64,000 bases of DNA from Phocaeicola sartorii JCM 17136 = DSM 21941 (GTDB lineage: Bacteria; Bacteroidota; Bacteroidia; Bacteroidales; Bacteroidaceae), in contig NZ_BAKM01000007.1 in NCBI RefSeq assembly GCF_000614185.1, positions 90,853 to 154,852 on the forward strand, written 5' to 3'. Numbering within the stretch: the stretch's first letter is position 1; the number at the start of each line of letters is the position of its first letter. The notes under the pieces are model-generated. The model was given only the letters and a program-made list of their open reading frames with translations. It ran no database searches and was not told the origin of the DNA. The position numbers were made by a program, and so were the translations under genes. This document shows positions 18,902 through 28,276 of the stretch, in pieces.

Positions 18902-20767
18902 ATGGAAAGAGAAGTAAAATTTAGTCTGGTATTCCGCGATATGTGGCAGAGCGCAGGTAAGTACGTGCCCCGCGTGGACCAGTTGGTTAAGGTTGCCCCG
19001 GCTATTATTGAAATGGGTTGTTTTGCCCGGGTGGAAACAAATGGTGGTGGTTTTGAACAGGTAAATTTATTGTTTGGTGAAAATCCGAATAGAGCCGTGC
19101 GCGAGTGGACGAAACCGTTTCGCGAAGCAGGCATCCAGACTCACATGCTGGACCGTGCGCTGAACGGTCTCCGCATGAGCCCCGTACCGGCAGATGTCCG
19201 CAAGTTGTTCTATAAGGTTAAACATGCGCAAGGAACCGATATCACCCGTACGTTCTGCGGATTGAACGATATCCGCAACATTATCCCCTCGATCGGCTAT
19301 GCTCACGAAGCCGGAATGATATCACAATGTTCGCTCTGCATCACTTTCTCTCCGGTACATACTGTAGAATATTATGTAAATATGGCCAAACAGCTCATTG
19401 AAGCCGGAGCCGATGAAATATGTATCAAGGATATGGCAGGAATCGGACGTCCCGTCTCATTGGGAAAGATTGTGGCCGGAATCAAGAAAATAAAGAATAT
19501 CCCTGTACAGTATCACTCTCATGCAGGTCCCGGATTCAATATGGCTTCTATCCTGGAAGTATGCCAGGCCGGTTGCGACTACATTGATGTAGGTATGGAA
19601 CCGTTGTCATGGGGTACCGGTCATGCCGACCTGATCAGTGTGCAGGCCATGTTGAAGGACGCAGGTTTCAAAGTACCCGAAATCAATATGGAAGCCTATA
19701 TGAAAGTTCGTTCTCTGGTTCAGGAATTTATGGATGATTTTCTGGGATTGTATATCAGCCCGAAAAACCGTCTGATGAACTCCTTGCTGATTGCTCCGGG
19801 ATTGCCGGGCGGTATGATGGGTAGTTTGATGGCCGATCTTGAAACGAATCTGGAATCCATCAACAAGTATAAGGCAAAACGCAATCTGCCGTTCATGACC
19901 CAGGATGAGCTGTTGATCAAACTGTTCAATGAAGTGGCATACGTGTGGCCGCGTGTAGGTTATCCTCCTTTGGTGACTCCGTTCAGCCAGTATGTGAAGA
20001 ACCTTGCCATGATGAATGTGATGGCGATGGAAAAAGGCAAGGAACGCTGGGGAATGATTGCCGATGATATCTGGGATATGATTCTGGGCAAGGCAGGACG
20101 TCTGCCGGGCAAGCTCGCTCCTGAAATCATAGAAAAGGCAGAACGCGAGGGACGCAAGTTCTTTGACGGCAATCCGCAGGACAACTATCCCGATCAGTTG
20201 GAAAAATATCGCAAGATGATGCTGGAAAAACAGTGGGATAAGGGACAGGACGATGAAGAACTGTTTGAATATGCCATGCATCCGGCTCAGTATGAAGCTT
20301 ATAAGAGTGGAAAGGCGAAAGAGGACTTCCTGGCGGATGTAAAGAAGCGCCGCGAGGAAAAGGCGAATGCCACAGCTTCTGCAGAGGCTGAAAACAAGAC
20401 CAAAGTACTGACTGTGGATGTGAACGGACAACCTTATCGCGTCACGGTGGCGTATGGTGCCGTAGATCCGGCTACATTGACAGCCGCTGCCGGCGCTGCT
20501 CCTGCACAAGCCGCCGCTCCTGCTCCGGTAGGTGAAGGAAAAGATGTGCTTTCTCCGTTGGAAGGTAAATTCTTCCTGGTGAAGAATGCACAGGAAACCC
20601 CGAAGAAGACGGGCGACAAGGTAAATAAAGGTGATGTGATTTGTTACGTCGAAGCGATGAAGACCTATAATGCCATCCGTGCGGAATATAGCGGTACGAT
20701 TACCGCCATTTGCGCTAATCCGGGTGACACGGTTTCAGAGGATGACGTATTAATGAAGATTGTATAA
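18902..20767 (+). CDS. oadA: Oxaloacetate decarboxylase alpha subunit: carboxyltransferase with biotin carrier
   Basis: 621 residues. The N-terminal 460 residues form the HMGL-like/pyruvate carboxylase carboxyltransferase domain, with FSLVFRDMWQSAG, the metal-binding YHSHAGPG and the biotin-binding helical part. An Ala/Pro-rich linker follows, then the biotinyl domain with the biotinylated Lys in VEAMKTYN near residue 586. It transfers CO2 from oxaloacetate to biotin. OadB then releases it and pumps sodium. The stop shares a base with the oadB start (TAATG at 20765-20769). Other sodium-pumping decarboxylases use CoA substrates, but those have a different alpha subunit. Confidence 0.92.
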   Translation: MEREVKFSLVFRDMWQSAGKYVPRVDQLVKVAPAIIEMGCFARVETNGGGFEQVNLLFGENPNRAVREWTKPFREAGIQTHMLDRALNGLRMSPVPADVRKLFYKVKHAQGTDITRTFCGLNDIRNIIPSIGYAHEAGMISQCSLCITFSPVHTVEYYVNMAKQLIEAGADEICIKDMAGIGRPVSLGKIVAGIKKIKNIPVQYHSHAGPGFNMASILEVCQAGCDYIDVGMEPLSWGTGHADLISVQAMLKDAGFKVPEINMEAYMKVRSLVQEFMDDFLGLYISPKNRLMNSLLIAPGLPGGMMGSLMADLETNLESINKYKAKRNLPFMTQDELLIKLFNEVAYVWPRVGYPPLVTPFSQYVKNLAMMNVMAMEKGKERWGMIADDIWDMILGKAGRLPGKLAPEIIEKAEREGRKFFDGNPQDNYPDQLEKYRKMMLEKQWDKGQDDEELFEYAMHPAQYEAYKSGKAKEDFLADVKKRREEKANATASAEAENKTKVLTVDVNGQPYRVTVAYGAVDPATLTAAAGAAPAQAAAPAPVGEGKDVLSPLEGKFFLVKNAQETPKKTGDKVNKGDVICYVEAMKTYNAIRAEYSGTITAICANPGDTVSEDDVLMKIV

Positions 20768-22002
20768 TGGAAGATATATTCGAAAGACTGTATAATATGA
20801 CTGCCTTCAGCAATATCATTGCTGAACCGCAATTCTTGATAATGTATGCCATTGCCTTCATCCTGCTTTATCTGGGCATCAAGAAAAAGTACGAGCCGCT
20901 GTTGCTGATTCCGATAGCTTTCGGAGTGTTGCTGGCCAACTTTCCGGGTGGTGACATGGGTGTTGTCCAGGCCGATGAGAACGGCATGGTGATGGTGAAT
21001 GGAGTGTTGAAGAACATCTGGGAAATGCCGTTGCACGAAATTGCGCACGACCTGGGACTGATGAACTTTATCTACTATATGCTGATTAAGACCGGTTTCC
21101 TTCCGCCTATCATCTTTATGGGGGTAGGTGCTTTGACAGACTTCGGTCCGATGTTGCGTAATCTGCGCCTCTCTATTTTCGGTGCGGCTGCACAGTTGGG
21201 TATTTTCACCGTACTGCTGGTAGCTATCCTGATGGGTTTCACTCCGAAAGAAGCGGCATCATTGGGTATTATCGGTGGGGCGGACGGCCCTACGGCTATC
21301 TTTACTACGATCAAGCTGGCTCCCCATTTGCTGGGTCCTATTGCCATTGCCGCTTATTCGTATATGGCTCTGGTGCCGGTTATCATTCCGTTGGTGGTCA
21401 AATTGTGGTGCTCTAAGAAGGAATTGAGTATCAATATGAAGGAACAGGAAAAGAAATACCCTTCTTCCGTTGAGATCAAGAATCTTCGCGTGCTGAAGAT
21501 TTTCTTCCCCATTGTGGTGACTACGGTCGTTGCCTTGTTTGTTCCCAGTTCGGTGCCTTTGATTGGTATGTTGATGTTCGGTAACCTGATCAAGGAAATA
21601 GGCAGTGATACCTCACGTCTGTTTGATGCCGCTTCAAACAGTATTATGAATGCCGCCACGATCTTCTTGGGATTGTCGGTTGGTGCTACGATGACAGCTG
21701 AGGCATTCTTGAACTGGACTACGATTGGTATTGTAATCGGTGGTTTCCTGGCATTTGCCTTGTCTATCTCCGGGGGTATTTTCTTTGTGAAGATTTTCAA
21801 TCTGTTCACCAAGAAGAAAATCAACCCGCTGATTGGCGCTACAGGCTTGAGTGCCGTGCCTATGGCCAGCCGTGTGGCAAACGAGATTGCGTTGAAGTAT
21901 GATCCGAAGAATCATGTGCTTCAATACTGTATGGCAAGTAATATTTCGGGCGTAATCGGTTCGGCGGTAGCGGCCGGTGTGCTGATTTCGTTCTTAGGAT
22001 AA
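20767..22002 (+). CDS. oadB: Sodium-pumping decarboxylase beta subunit (OadB)
   Basis: 411 residues, about ten membrane helices. Family signatures include MGVGALTDFGPML, IGGADGPTAIFTTIKLAP (the conserved Asp region of the sodium site), NAATIFLGLSVGATM and the C-terminal GAVPMASR-like LSAVPMASRVANE. The protein decarboxylates carboxybiotin and exports Na+. It is the last gene of oadG-oadA-oadB. In Bacteroides this pump links fumarate/succinate fermentation to the sodium gradient. A strong terminator follows at 22031. Confidence 0.95.
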   Translation: MEDIFERLYNMTAFSNIIAEPQFLIMYAIAFILLYLGIKKKYEPLLLIPIAFGVLLANFPGGDMGVVQADENGMVMVNGVLKNIWEMPLHEIAHDLGLMNFIYYMLIKTGFLPPIIFMGVGALTDFGPMLRNLRLSIFGAAAQLGIFTVLLVAILMGFTPKEAASLGIIGGADGPTAIFTTIKLAPHLLGPIAIAAYSYMALVPVIIPLVVKLWCSKKELSINMKEQEKKYPSSVEIKNLRVLKIFFPIVVTTVVALFVPSSVPLIGMLMFGNLIKEIGSDTSRLFDAASNSIMNAATIFLGLSVGATMTAEAFLNWTTIGIVIGGFLAFALSISGGIFFVKIFNLFTKKKINPLIGATGLSAVPMASRVANEIALKYDPKNHVLQYCMASNISGVIGSAVAAGVLISFLG

Positions 22003-22030
22003 GACATTGCTTGATTTATTACTGGCAAGG

Positions 22031-22077
22031 CCTTCACTCACGGCAGTTTTTTAATGCCGGGGGTGAAGGTTTTTTAT
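22031..22077 (+). terminator. Terminator of the oad operon
   Basis: A long stem pairs CCTTCACTCACGGCA (22031-22045) with TGCCGGGGGTGAAGG (22055-22069), followed by a run of T. Confidence 0.85.
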
Positions 22078-22153
22078 TTATTTGAAATAGTTAAACCGGG
22101 GGGAGTACGCATAAAAAGAAAGCTTATCCTTGCATGAAATAAGCAATAAATAG

Positions 22154-22161
22154 TATCTTTG
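22154..22161 (+). promoter_or_regulatory. Promoter box for the DUF4143 ATPase gene
   Basis: TATCTTTG, an exact -7 consensus, 62 bases before the ATG at 22224. A related copy, TATCTTTT, lies before the decayed paralogue at 28277. Confidence 0.65.
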
Positions 22162-22173
22162 CCATTATTTTGT

Positions 22174-22205
22174 GCAGAAAATGTGAGTATTTACACATTT
22201 TCTGC
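22174..22205 (+). promoter_or_regulatory. Perfect 12-bp inverted repeat in the leader of the DUF4143 ATPase
   Basis: GCAGAAAATGTG (22174-22185) pairs exactly with CACATTTTCTGC (22194-22205) with an 8-base loop. It sits between the promoter and the ATG at 22224, so it would start the mRNA, or could bind a dimeric regulator. Confidence 0.6.
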
Positions 22206-22223
22206 ATATAAAAGTGGAAAAGT

Positions 22224-23551
22224 ATGAAAATTCGTAGGGATATCATAGACAGACTGAAGCAATGGAAAGATAGTGAAAACAGGAAACCTATTTTGCTGAA
22301 AGGGGCTCGTCAGACAGGCAAGACTTGGATTATGGAAGAGTTTGGCAAGGAATGTTTTGAACATGTTGCGATTTTCAATTTTGACAAGGTGGAAGAATTG
22401 GCAGGCGTCTTTGAAAAAACCAAAGATGTGCAGCGCATTCTGAAAGAACTTGCCTTGTTTACCGATGTACCCATTGAAGCGGGAAAGACATTGCTTGTTT
22501 TTGATGAAATACAGCTTTGTGAGGGTGCGCTCAATAGCTTGAAGTATTTTTGTGAAGATGCTCCACAATATCATATTATTGCAGCAGGATCCTTGCTGGG
22601 CGTTGCTATTCGTAAAAAGAAAATGTCTGTCCCTGTAGGCAAGGTGCAGATACTGAGAATGTATCCGGTTACCTTTAAAGAGTTTTTGCAGGCTTCTGAT
22701 GGACGTACATACCACTATGTGAACAATTTGGAGGTGATAGAGCCGCTTCCGGATATTGTTCTTAGTAAGTTGGAATTGGAATATAAGCGCTATTTGGTGT
22801 GTGGCGGAATGCCCGAGGCTGTTACGGCACTTTTGGGAAATAAGGGAGGACAGGCTGTTGATGAAGCCTTGCAGAATATACTCGACATGTATACGCTGGA
22901 TTTTTCTAAATATGCTTCCTCTACGGAGATTCCACGTATTAATAGCTTATGGGCTTCATTGCCATCCCAGTTGGCAAAGGAGAACCGCAAGTTCCTTTAT
23001 CGTATCATCCGCAGCGGCGCGCGTGCACGCGAATACGAGGACGCTTTATTATGGTTGGAGGAAGCCGGACTTATTTATCGTATTTTTAATGTGGCTAAAC
23101 CGGGGCTTCCGTTAAGCGCTTATCAGGATTTGTCGGCTTTCAAGGTGTATGCCTCTGACTGTGGACTGTTACGCCGTTTGGCAAAACTGTCACCGGAAGT
23201 GATTCTTTCCGGCAATACAGTATATACGGAATTTAAGGGGGCATTGGCCGAGAATGCCATTTTGCAATCTTTGGTTCCCCGGAATGACGTGATGCCTTAT
23301 TATTGGAGTTCGGAAAATCGTGCGGAAGTGGACTTCTTGTTGCAATTCCCTACTGAAGTGGTGCCGATAGAGGTGAAGGCCGACAGCCGTATCAGTGGAA
23401 GAGTCTTTCCGTCTATGCTAATAAGTTTGCTCCTCAGCTGAAGATCCGTTTTTCGATGAATAATTTGAAAATAAATGATGGGTTGCTGAGCTGTCCCATT
23501 CCTTTGGCTGATTGGATAGATAAGATAGTAAAGGCGGCTATAAGTTTGTGA
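22224..23551 (+). pseudogene. AAA ATPase with DUF4143/nuclease-like C-terminus, frameshifted near the end
   Basis: The N-terminal ATPase has Walker A KGARQTGKTWIM (about residue 28) and Walker B LLVFDEIQLCEGAL. The DUF4143 region follows, with YKRYLVCGGMPEAV, and the C-terminal part has ENRAEVDFLLQFPTEVVPIE, a PD-(D/E)XK-like pattern. The frame breaks near 23399: frame 1 stops at 23439-23441, but YANKFAPQLKIRFSMNNLKI and LADWIDKIVKAAISL continue in the next frame to 23551. One added base (GG to GGG) restores about 442 residues, the usual length. These ATPases are common in Bacteroides as variable multicopy genes of unknown role. A shortened copy is at 28277-28474. Confidence 0.85.
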
Positions 23552-23567
23552 AAACATTCAGACTGGT

Positions 23568-23848
23568 ATGGAGAAATTACAGCGATTATATCCGATAGGG
23601 ATACAGACATTTTAGAAATCCGGGAAGATGTGGAAGAACTGGCACAAAGGCTGGATATGGCTCCTGGTAAAGATATTGGGTAAATTCGGCGTGTTGCCTT
23701 CCGAAATAGGATGTAAGCAGGCAAAGGCTTCGGCTTTTGATGCTCCATGACCACTATCACCTTCTTGCTTTATCAAAGCGGTTATATCACGATTAAGGAT
23801 TATGACAGTGAACGCCGTACGTTGGGAGATTGGATGATTGCTGAATGA
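23568..23848 (+). pseudogene. Remnant of an AAA-ATPase_like/DUF1703 protein
   Basis: The start MEKLQRLYPIGIQTF (ATG 23568) is the usual N-terminus of DUF1703/PF09820 proteins. The middle several hundred residues are missing. Further on, LVKILGKFGVLPSEIG and KASAFDAP, then FLLYQSGYITIKDYD in shifted frames, match the part just before the nuclease domain. Stops and shifts make it non-functional. The end is at the TGA of 23846-23848. Confidence 0.75.
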
Positions 23849-24236
23849 GTGAGAGACTTGCTGGTGAGAAAAGACGATACATCAAGGACGTTTCCGGAAG
23901 TGTGACCTGTCCGGAGAAAAAAATGATCCTTTAGGGGTGAAAGTCTTCCTCCATAACTTTGCAGGTGAGTCAAATTCTGTACACTAAATTAACGAGAACA
24001 GGTCGTTCTTAAAAAGATAACGAATTTTTTTTAATGTCTTGGTCTTTTAACTGAGCCTTTTTTGATGTTTCTTTACGCATGGAGGCCCACTTCTTTTCCT
24101 TTTTTACATGAAATCGTGAAGAAATTCATTACGAGATGATTGATTATTGAAATTATTGCGTAAATTTGTATTTGGACTGAGGTAACTTAGTCTATGACAT
24201 ATTAGAATATTTAGAAGCGTTATGCTTATCTCTTGC
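23849..24236. other. Gap of about 390 bases, AT-rich, no gene seen
   Basis: No open frame with a plausible product was found on either strand. The composition is AT-rich from here to 28240, unlike the flanking operons, which suggests acquired DNA. Confidence 0.5.
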
Positions 24237-24354
24237 GAATGAAAACCTAGGAAATTTTCAAAAGCGAACAAGAAATAGCATGGTGGTTCTCACGCTATAG
24301 CGTGGGCTGCTATTACTACATCTGTTCGCATGGGTTTTCCTAGGACCTTCATTC
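24237..24354 (+). ncRNA. Nested-hairpin element upstream of the lipoprotein gene
   Basis: Four nested stems are visible. The outer one is GAATGAA..CCTAGGAAA (24237-24254) with TTTCCTAGG..TTCATTC (24336-24354). The second is GCGAACA (24264-24270) with TGTTCGC (24323-24329), the third AATAGCA (24274-24280) with TGCTATT (24308-24314). The tip is CACGCTATAGCGTG (24291-24304). A further small hairpin, CGTGG/CCACG at 24360-24380, follows. It ends 85 bases before the lipoprotein ATG. It could be a leader RNA, a structured non-coding RNA or a palindromic DNA element. No known family is recognised. Confidence 0.5.
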
Positions 24355-24439
24355 AAAGACGTGGCATTTGCAGTTCCACGCTTGTGATTTATAATGGCTC
24401 TTTTTAAGGAACAGCGGGAGCCCCCAAAAGAATATTATA

Positions 24440-26221
24440 ATGAGAACAATTCAGCTTTTAGTATTTACTTTGTTTGTAGTCATATCCTCAATTTTAACAG
24501 CATGTAGTTCTGGAAATGATGCCGATTTAGAGAATCCGGAAGAAAAAAATCCCATTGAAGTAAAAGATATATTAGCTAAAGATTTGATAGGACATTGGCA
24601 ATGTGTCACCCAAAAATGGGTGGAAAGCGGAGATGAATGGCAATCTTCTTATGACACTAAAAAAGATGAGTATTATATCGAGTTCAATGAAAATTTTACA
24701 GGTGTATTAGACAGCGGGGATGATCAATTAATGGAAATTATGAATATGTACACTTTTACTTGGTCTATTTCTAAAGGTGTCATTTCTTATGGAACATCCG
24801 TTACTGATAAATGGTACATCAAAGAATTTTCTAAAAATGAGATGACACTTTATTGGGCAGATGGAGAGTACAATATTACTTGTAAATTTAAAAGAGATGC
24901 AGGGGGGACATATAAACCAGTATTAGGAAATAAAATAATGCGTATCACTAATTATTATTTAAGAAATGGAATAACAAAAGATAATTTGCGGTATTATGAT
25001 TTTAAATATGATTCCCAAAATAGAATAGAGGAGTGGACAGAAACAGTGACTGATGGAAATGGGTTTAAAGAAACAACAAAATATAGTTATGAAGGAAATA
25101 TTGTAAAAACTAATTTTCAAGACTACATTATAGGAGAAAATGGCTATTTAAAAATAGGTAATAAAAAACTTTCTCCAACAATAAAAGGAGAAAATATACA
25201 AAAATTGATTTACGATAAAAATGAATATCTTACTGATATTGAATATGGAGAAGATCCTTTAAAAAAAGGAACAATACATTACGAATATGAAAATAACGGT
25301 TATACTAGTACATTGAACTCTTTTTATGAGAAAGAAACATACCAATATATTTATAATGTCGAGTTTCTCAATAATACTTCTATAAACCTTGTTCCATTGT
25401 ACACATATGGTGGATACTTTAATTTCACATTAGAACTTTTCGATTTTGTAGGAAAAAGACCCTTATACCTTCCAAGAGAATTTGTATATCATGGCAAAAA
25501 CGGTTCTTATAATAAGAAAGAGTTTATATTTAAAAAAGACGATAAAGGGAGAACGATACAAATTAGAGAAGTAACTAATTTATCGCCACAGATTTGGGAC
25601 ATCTATTATGAAAATATTACCGATGAACCAGCTGATGATCCTACAGGTGGTTATGGTACAATTGCAGATGCAGTAGATCTTGGCTTAAGTGTGAAATGGG
25701 CTAGTTGGAACTTAGGAGCAACAGGACCTGAAGAATACGGAGAACTCTATACTTGGGGAGTTCCTGATGCAAAATCGGGTTATGATGCGAAAAGTAGCCG
25801 ACCGGATTATTTAAAAGAAATTAGCGGTACAGAATACGACATTGCTCGTGCACAGTGGGGAGAGAATTGGCGGTTGCCGACTAATGCAGAACAAGCTGAA
25901 CTCACAGAAAAATGTAAATGGGAGCTAACAGAGATAAATAATATTATTGGGCTAAAAGTTACTGGTCCTAATGGACATAGTATTTTCTTACCTGCCGCAG
26001 GTTATCAAAACAATGTTGCTACGGTTGATCATGGAGAAATAGGTTATTATTGGTCTGGAACAAGAAACCGATTGGATGCAGGAAAAGCCTATCCTATCTA
26101 TCGTTTTTTTACAACAAGTAAGTTACAAATTAATTGGGGATGGGCTGCGAGAAATTATGCTGCAGGAGCTGATGATTTGAGATTTTACAATGCCATGTCA
26201 ATTCGCCCTGTATGTGATTAA
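24440..26221 (+). CDS. Large surface lipoprotein with a C-terminal FISUMP-type domain
   Basis: 593 residues with a lipoprotein signal (MRTIQLLVFTLFVVISSILT then AC, lipobox LTAC at about residues 19-22). Residues 45-150 look like a lipocalin-like module (LIGHWQCVTQKW). The middle is rich in YxY repeats such as YSYEGNIVKTNFQDY. The last 190 residues match the Fibrobacter succinogenes paralogous domain: AVDLGLSVKWASWNLG, YTWGVPDAK, WGENWRLPTNAEQAEL and GYYWSGTR, a C-type-lectin-like fold. Probably exposed on the outer membrane. Codon use is AT-rich compared with its neighbours. Function unknown. Confidence 0.8.
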   Translation: MRTIQLLVFTLFVVISSILTACSSGNDADLENPEEKNPIEVKDILAKDLIGHWQCVTQKWVESGDEWQSSYDTKKDEYYIEFNENFTGVLDSGDDQLMEIMNMYTFTWSISKGVISYGTSVTDKWYIKEFSKNEMTLYWADGEYNITCKFKRDAGGTYKPVLGNKIMRITNYYLRNGITKDNLRYYDFKYDSQNRIEEWTETVTDGNGFKETTKYSYEGNIVKTNFQDYIIGENGYLKIGNKKLSPTIKGENIQKLIYDKNEYLTDIEYGEDPLKKGTIHYEYENNGYTSTLNSFYEKETYQYIYNVEFLNNTSINLVPLYTYGGYFNFTLELFDFVGKRPLYLPREFVYHGKNGSYNKKEFIFKKDDKGRTIQIREVTNLSPQIWDIYYENITDEPADDPTGGYGTIADAVDLGLSVKWASWNLGATGPEEYGELYTWGVPDAKSGYDAKSSRPDYLKEISGTEYDIARAQWGENWRLPTNAEQAELTEKCKWELTEINNIIGLKVTGPNGHSIFLPAAGYQNNVATVDHGEIGYYWSGTRNRLDAGKAYPIYRFFTTSKLQINWGWAARNYAAGADDLRFYNAMSIRPVCD

Positions 26222-26330
26222 GTATGATATATAATAGTTCGTTAAAAATTAGCCAAGCCTAAACGGCTTTGGCAGTAAATAAAATGAGTTCTTTGAAAAG
26301 TTTGTCAATAACTTGTGGGGTTGGGTTAAT

Positions 26331-26362
26331 CAATACTTCGGTAATTTTTTACCGAAGTATTG
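26331..26362 (+). terminator. Hairpin terminator after the lipoprotein gene
   Basis: A perfect 14-bp stem, CAATACTTCGGTAA (26331-26344) with TTACCGAAGTATTG (26349-26362). No long T run follows on either strand, so the call rests on position and stem strength. Confidence 0.6.
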
Positions 26363-26423
26363 AATTATAGAAGAACTCGTTAATTATTTATCGACCTTTT
26401 GCTATAAATGAAGAGAAATGAAT

Positions 26424-26431
26424 TATATTTG
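26424..26431 (+). promoter_or_regulatory. Promoter box for the Septu-like pair
   Basis: TATATTTG fits TAnnTTTG and lies 21 bases before the ATG at 26453. Confidence 0.6.
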
Positions 26432-26452
26432 TAGTGCATCAATATAATATAT

Positions 26453-27613
26453 ATGAGTAATTTTATAACAGATATAAAAGTTCAGAAGGTCTTTCATCTG
26501 AAAGACTTTTGTATTCCTATTTCCGAAACAGAAAAGAAACACCTGATTATAACGGGAAGAAATGGCAGTGGTAAAACAATCTTGCTCAACGCCATTGCTG
26601 CTTTCTTTAATGAAATGTATTCCTTTGCGAGTGTAAAAAGTATTGCCGGAAAGTATATGCTGGAAAACCGGTTTGTTGCAGAAAAACAAGTAGGATTGTA
26701 TTGTAATGATGCTGAGACTTTATTAAAGAAATATAGAAAGCAAGACTTTATTATAGCTTTTTATGCAGATGAACGTAAATCACGTTTTGAGGAATCTCGT
26801 AATCCGGTAAAGCCTGATTTAAAGGTAAATAAAGAGAATGTAGGACAAAGTAAAGTGGATCAGTTTCTTAATTTTATGGTTGATTATAAAGTTCAAGAAG
26901 CGTTGGCACGGAATGAAGGGAAGAATGAAGATGCTGATTATATTCGTCAATGGTTTATTAGTTTCCAGACTATTTTGGGAAGAATTTTTGATGATCCACA
27001 ATTAAACTTGAAGTTTAATTATAAGGACTATTCCTTTTTTATTGAAACGGATGGTAAAAGTTTTAAGTTTACAGAATTATCTGCCGGTTATTCTGCTGTT
27101 CTTGATATTGTCACTGATTTAATTCTAAAAATGCAAGAAGGGAATAATATTGTACGAGCTTATGAAAAAGAAGGTATAGTATTGATTGACGAGATAGAAA
27201 CGCATCTCCACCTGGAACTCCAGCGGGTGATTTTGCCCATATTGACTACGATTTTCCCTCATATACAATTTATTGTAACTACCCATTCCCCCTTTATATT
27301 AAGTTCATTACCCAATGCTGTTGCTTTTGATTTGGAACGTAGAGAATCGATAGAAGATTTGACTGAATATTCTTATGAGGCATTGGCGGAAGGTTATTTT
27401 GGTGTCAGTACAGATTCTAGCGAAATACAAATGCGTTTGCAGCAGTTGGAAAGTTTGATTCAAAAAGAAAAATTGTCCGTGTCGGAGGAGAAAGAACTGG
27501 AAATGTATCTAAAAGATTTTGAAAATATACCTGAAGTATTGGCTCCTAATGTCAAAGCAAGATTTTATGAACTGAAAAGAATATGGAATAGTAAAGCCTG
27601 GAAGTATGATTAG
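26453..27613 (+). CDS. ABC-type AAA ATPase, PtuA-like (Septu system)
   Basis: 386 residues. Walker A TGRNGSGKT at about residues 34-42, signature-like FTELSAGYSAVLDIV, Walker B with catalytic Glu in IVLIDEIETHLHLELQ and H-loop VTTHSPFILSS. This is the AAA_15/AAA_21 type of OLD-like ATPases. Its last bases overlap, by 8, the start of an HNH nuclease gene. The ATPase-HNH pair is the gene pair of Septu (PtuA-PtuB), in which the ATPase holds and controls the nuclease. The gene is AT-rich like the preceding lipoprotein. Assignment is by domain pair and order. Confidence 0.8.
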   Translation: MSNFITDIKVQKVFHLKDFCIPISETEKKHLIITGRNGSGKTILLNAIAAFFNEMYSFASVKSIAGKYMLENRFVAEKQVGLYCNDAETLLKKYRKQDFIIAFYADERKSRFEESRNPVKPDLKVNKENVGQSKVDQFLNFMVDYKVQEALARNEGKNEDADYIRQWFISFQTILGRIFDDPQLNLKFNYKDYSFFIETDGKSFKFTELSAGYSAVLDIVTDLILKMQEGNNIVRAYEKEGIVLIDEIETHLHLELQRVILPILTTIFPHIQFIVTTHSPFILSSLPNAVAFDLERRESIEDLTEYSYEALAEGYFGVSTDSSEIQMRLQQLESLIQKEKLSVSEEKELEMYLKDFENIPEVLAPNVKARFYELKRIWNSKAWKYD

Positions 27614-28239
27614 AATAAAAAAAAAGTCTTGAAATACCTTTAGGTCTGGACACAAAATATAATGCGGAAGATGTCTGTAAGCAAATTTTAGAGGATCAAT
27701 ATGAGAAATGTTATTTATGTGAACGGTATTTGGGTACAGATTATCAGGTGGACCATTTACGTTCACAAGCGAATTACCCTTTATTAGTGAAGGAATGGAG
27801 TAATCTGTTTATTGCTTGTAGCTATTGTAATGGGAAAAAAGGAGTTTCTTTTGATGGAATACTTAATCCTTGTCTTCATAATATTGAAGAGATTATAGAG
27901 CATTCTGTTCTATTTATGGAAAAGAAAGTAGTTTTTAATAGCAGCCAACTGTCAAAGGAAGTACGGCAGACCATTCAGTTACTCACTATTTTATTTAATG
28001 GAAAAAACGGTTTACGGACATGTCGGGAACAGAGGTTTTATGATGAGTTTATCCGAAAAATTAATGTGTTTCAATATGCTGTTGATGAATATATGTTGGG
28101 CAAAAAAGAGGAATATCGTCCGATGATAGAAGAATTATTGGATATACACGGTGAATATTTGGGCTTTAAACATTTGATTATTTGTGGGAATCCTGTATTA
28201 AAAAAAGATTTTGAAGAATTTCTGGGTTGGAATAAATAG
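27606..28239 (+). pseudogene. HNH endonuclease, PtuB-like, out of frame at an A9 tract
   Basis: The ATG at 27606 overlaps the ATPase stop. Reading stops at 27630-27632 because of nine A at 27617-27625. With eight A it would be MIRIKKSLEIPLGLDTKYNA and run to 28239, 210 residues. The nuclease core is intact: YEKCYLCERYLGTDYQVDHL with the first Cys pair and the catalytic DH, then LFIACSYCNGKKG with the second CxxC. These are the HNH zinc and active-site residues of PtuB/McrA-type nucleases. The shift may be a sequencing error, a phase-variable tract, or a site of polymerase slippage that limits toxic nuclease. All downstream sequence is clean, which argues against old decay. Confidence 0.78.
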
Positions 28240-28276
28240 TATCTTTTCCATTTTTATGTGCGGAAAATGGAAAGGT

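Noticed and set aside
19607..20509. A 300-codon open frame on the minus strand inside oadA
   Set aside because: It is a shadow of the GC-rich oadA codons, has no start context or domain, and the plus-strand protein is certain.
24237..24354. Nested hairpin as an integron attC site or MITE
   Set aside because: No attC core boxes, no integrase, no terminal target duplication seen. Kept as an unclassified element.
25660..26221. C-type-lectin-like end of the lipoprotein as a target of a diversity-generating retroelement
   Set aside because: No reverse transcriptase, no template repeat and no Asn-rich variable tract were found near it.
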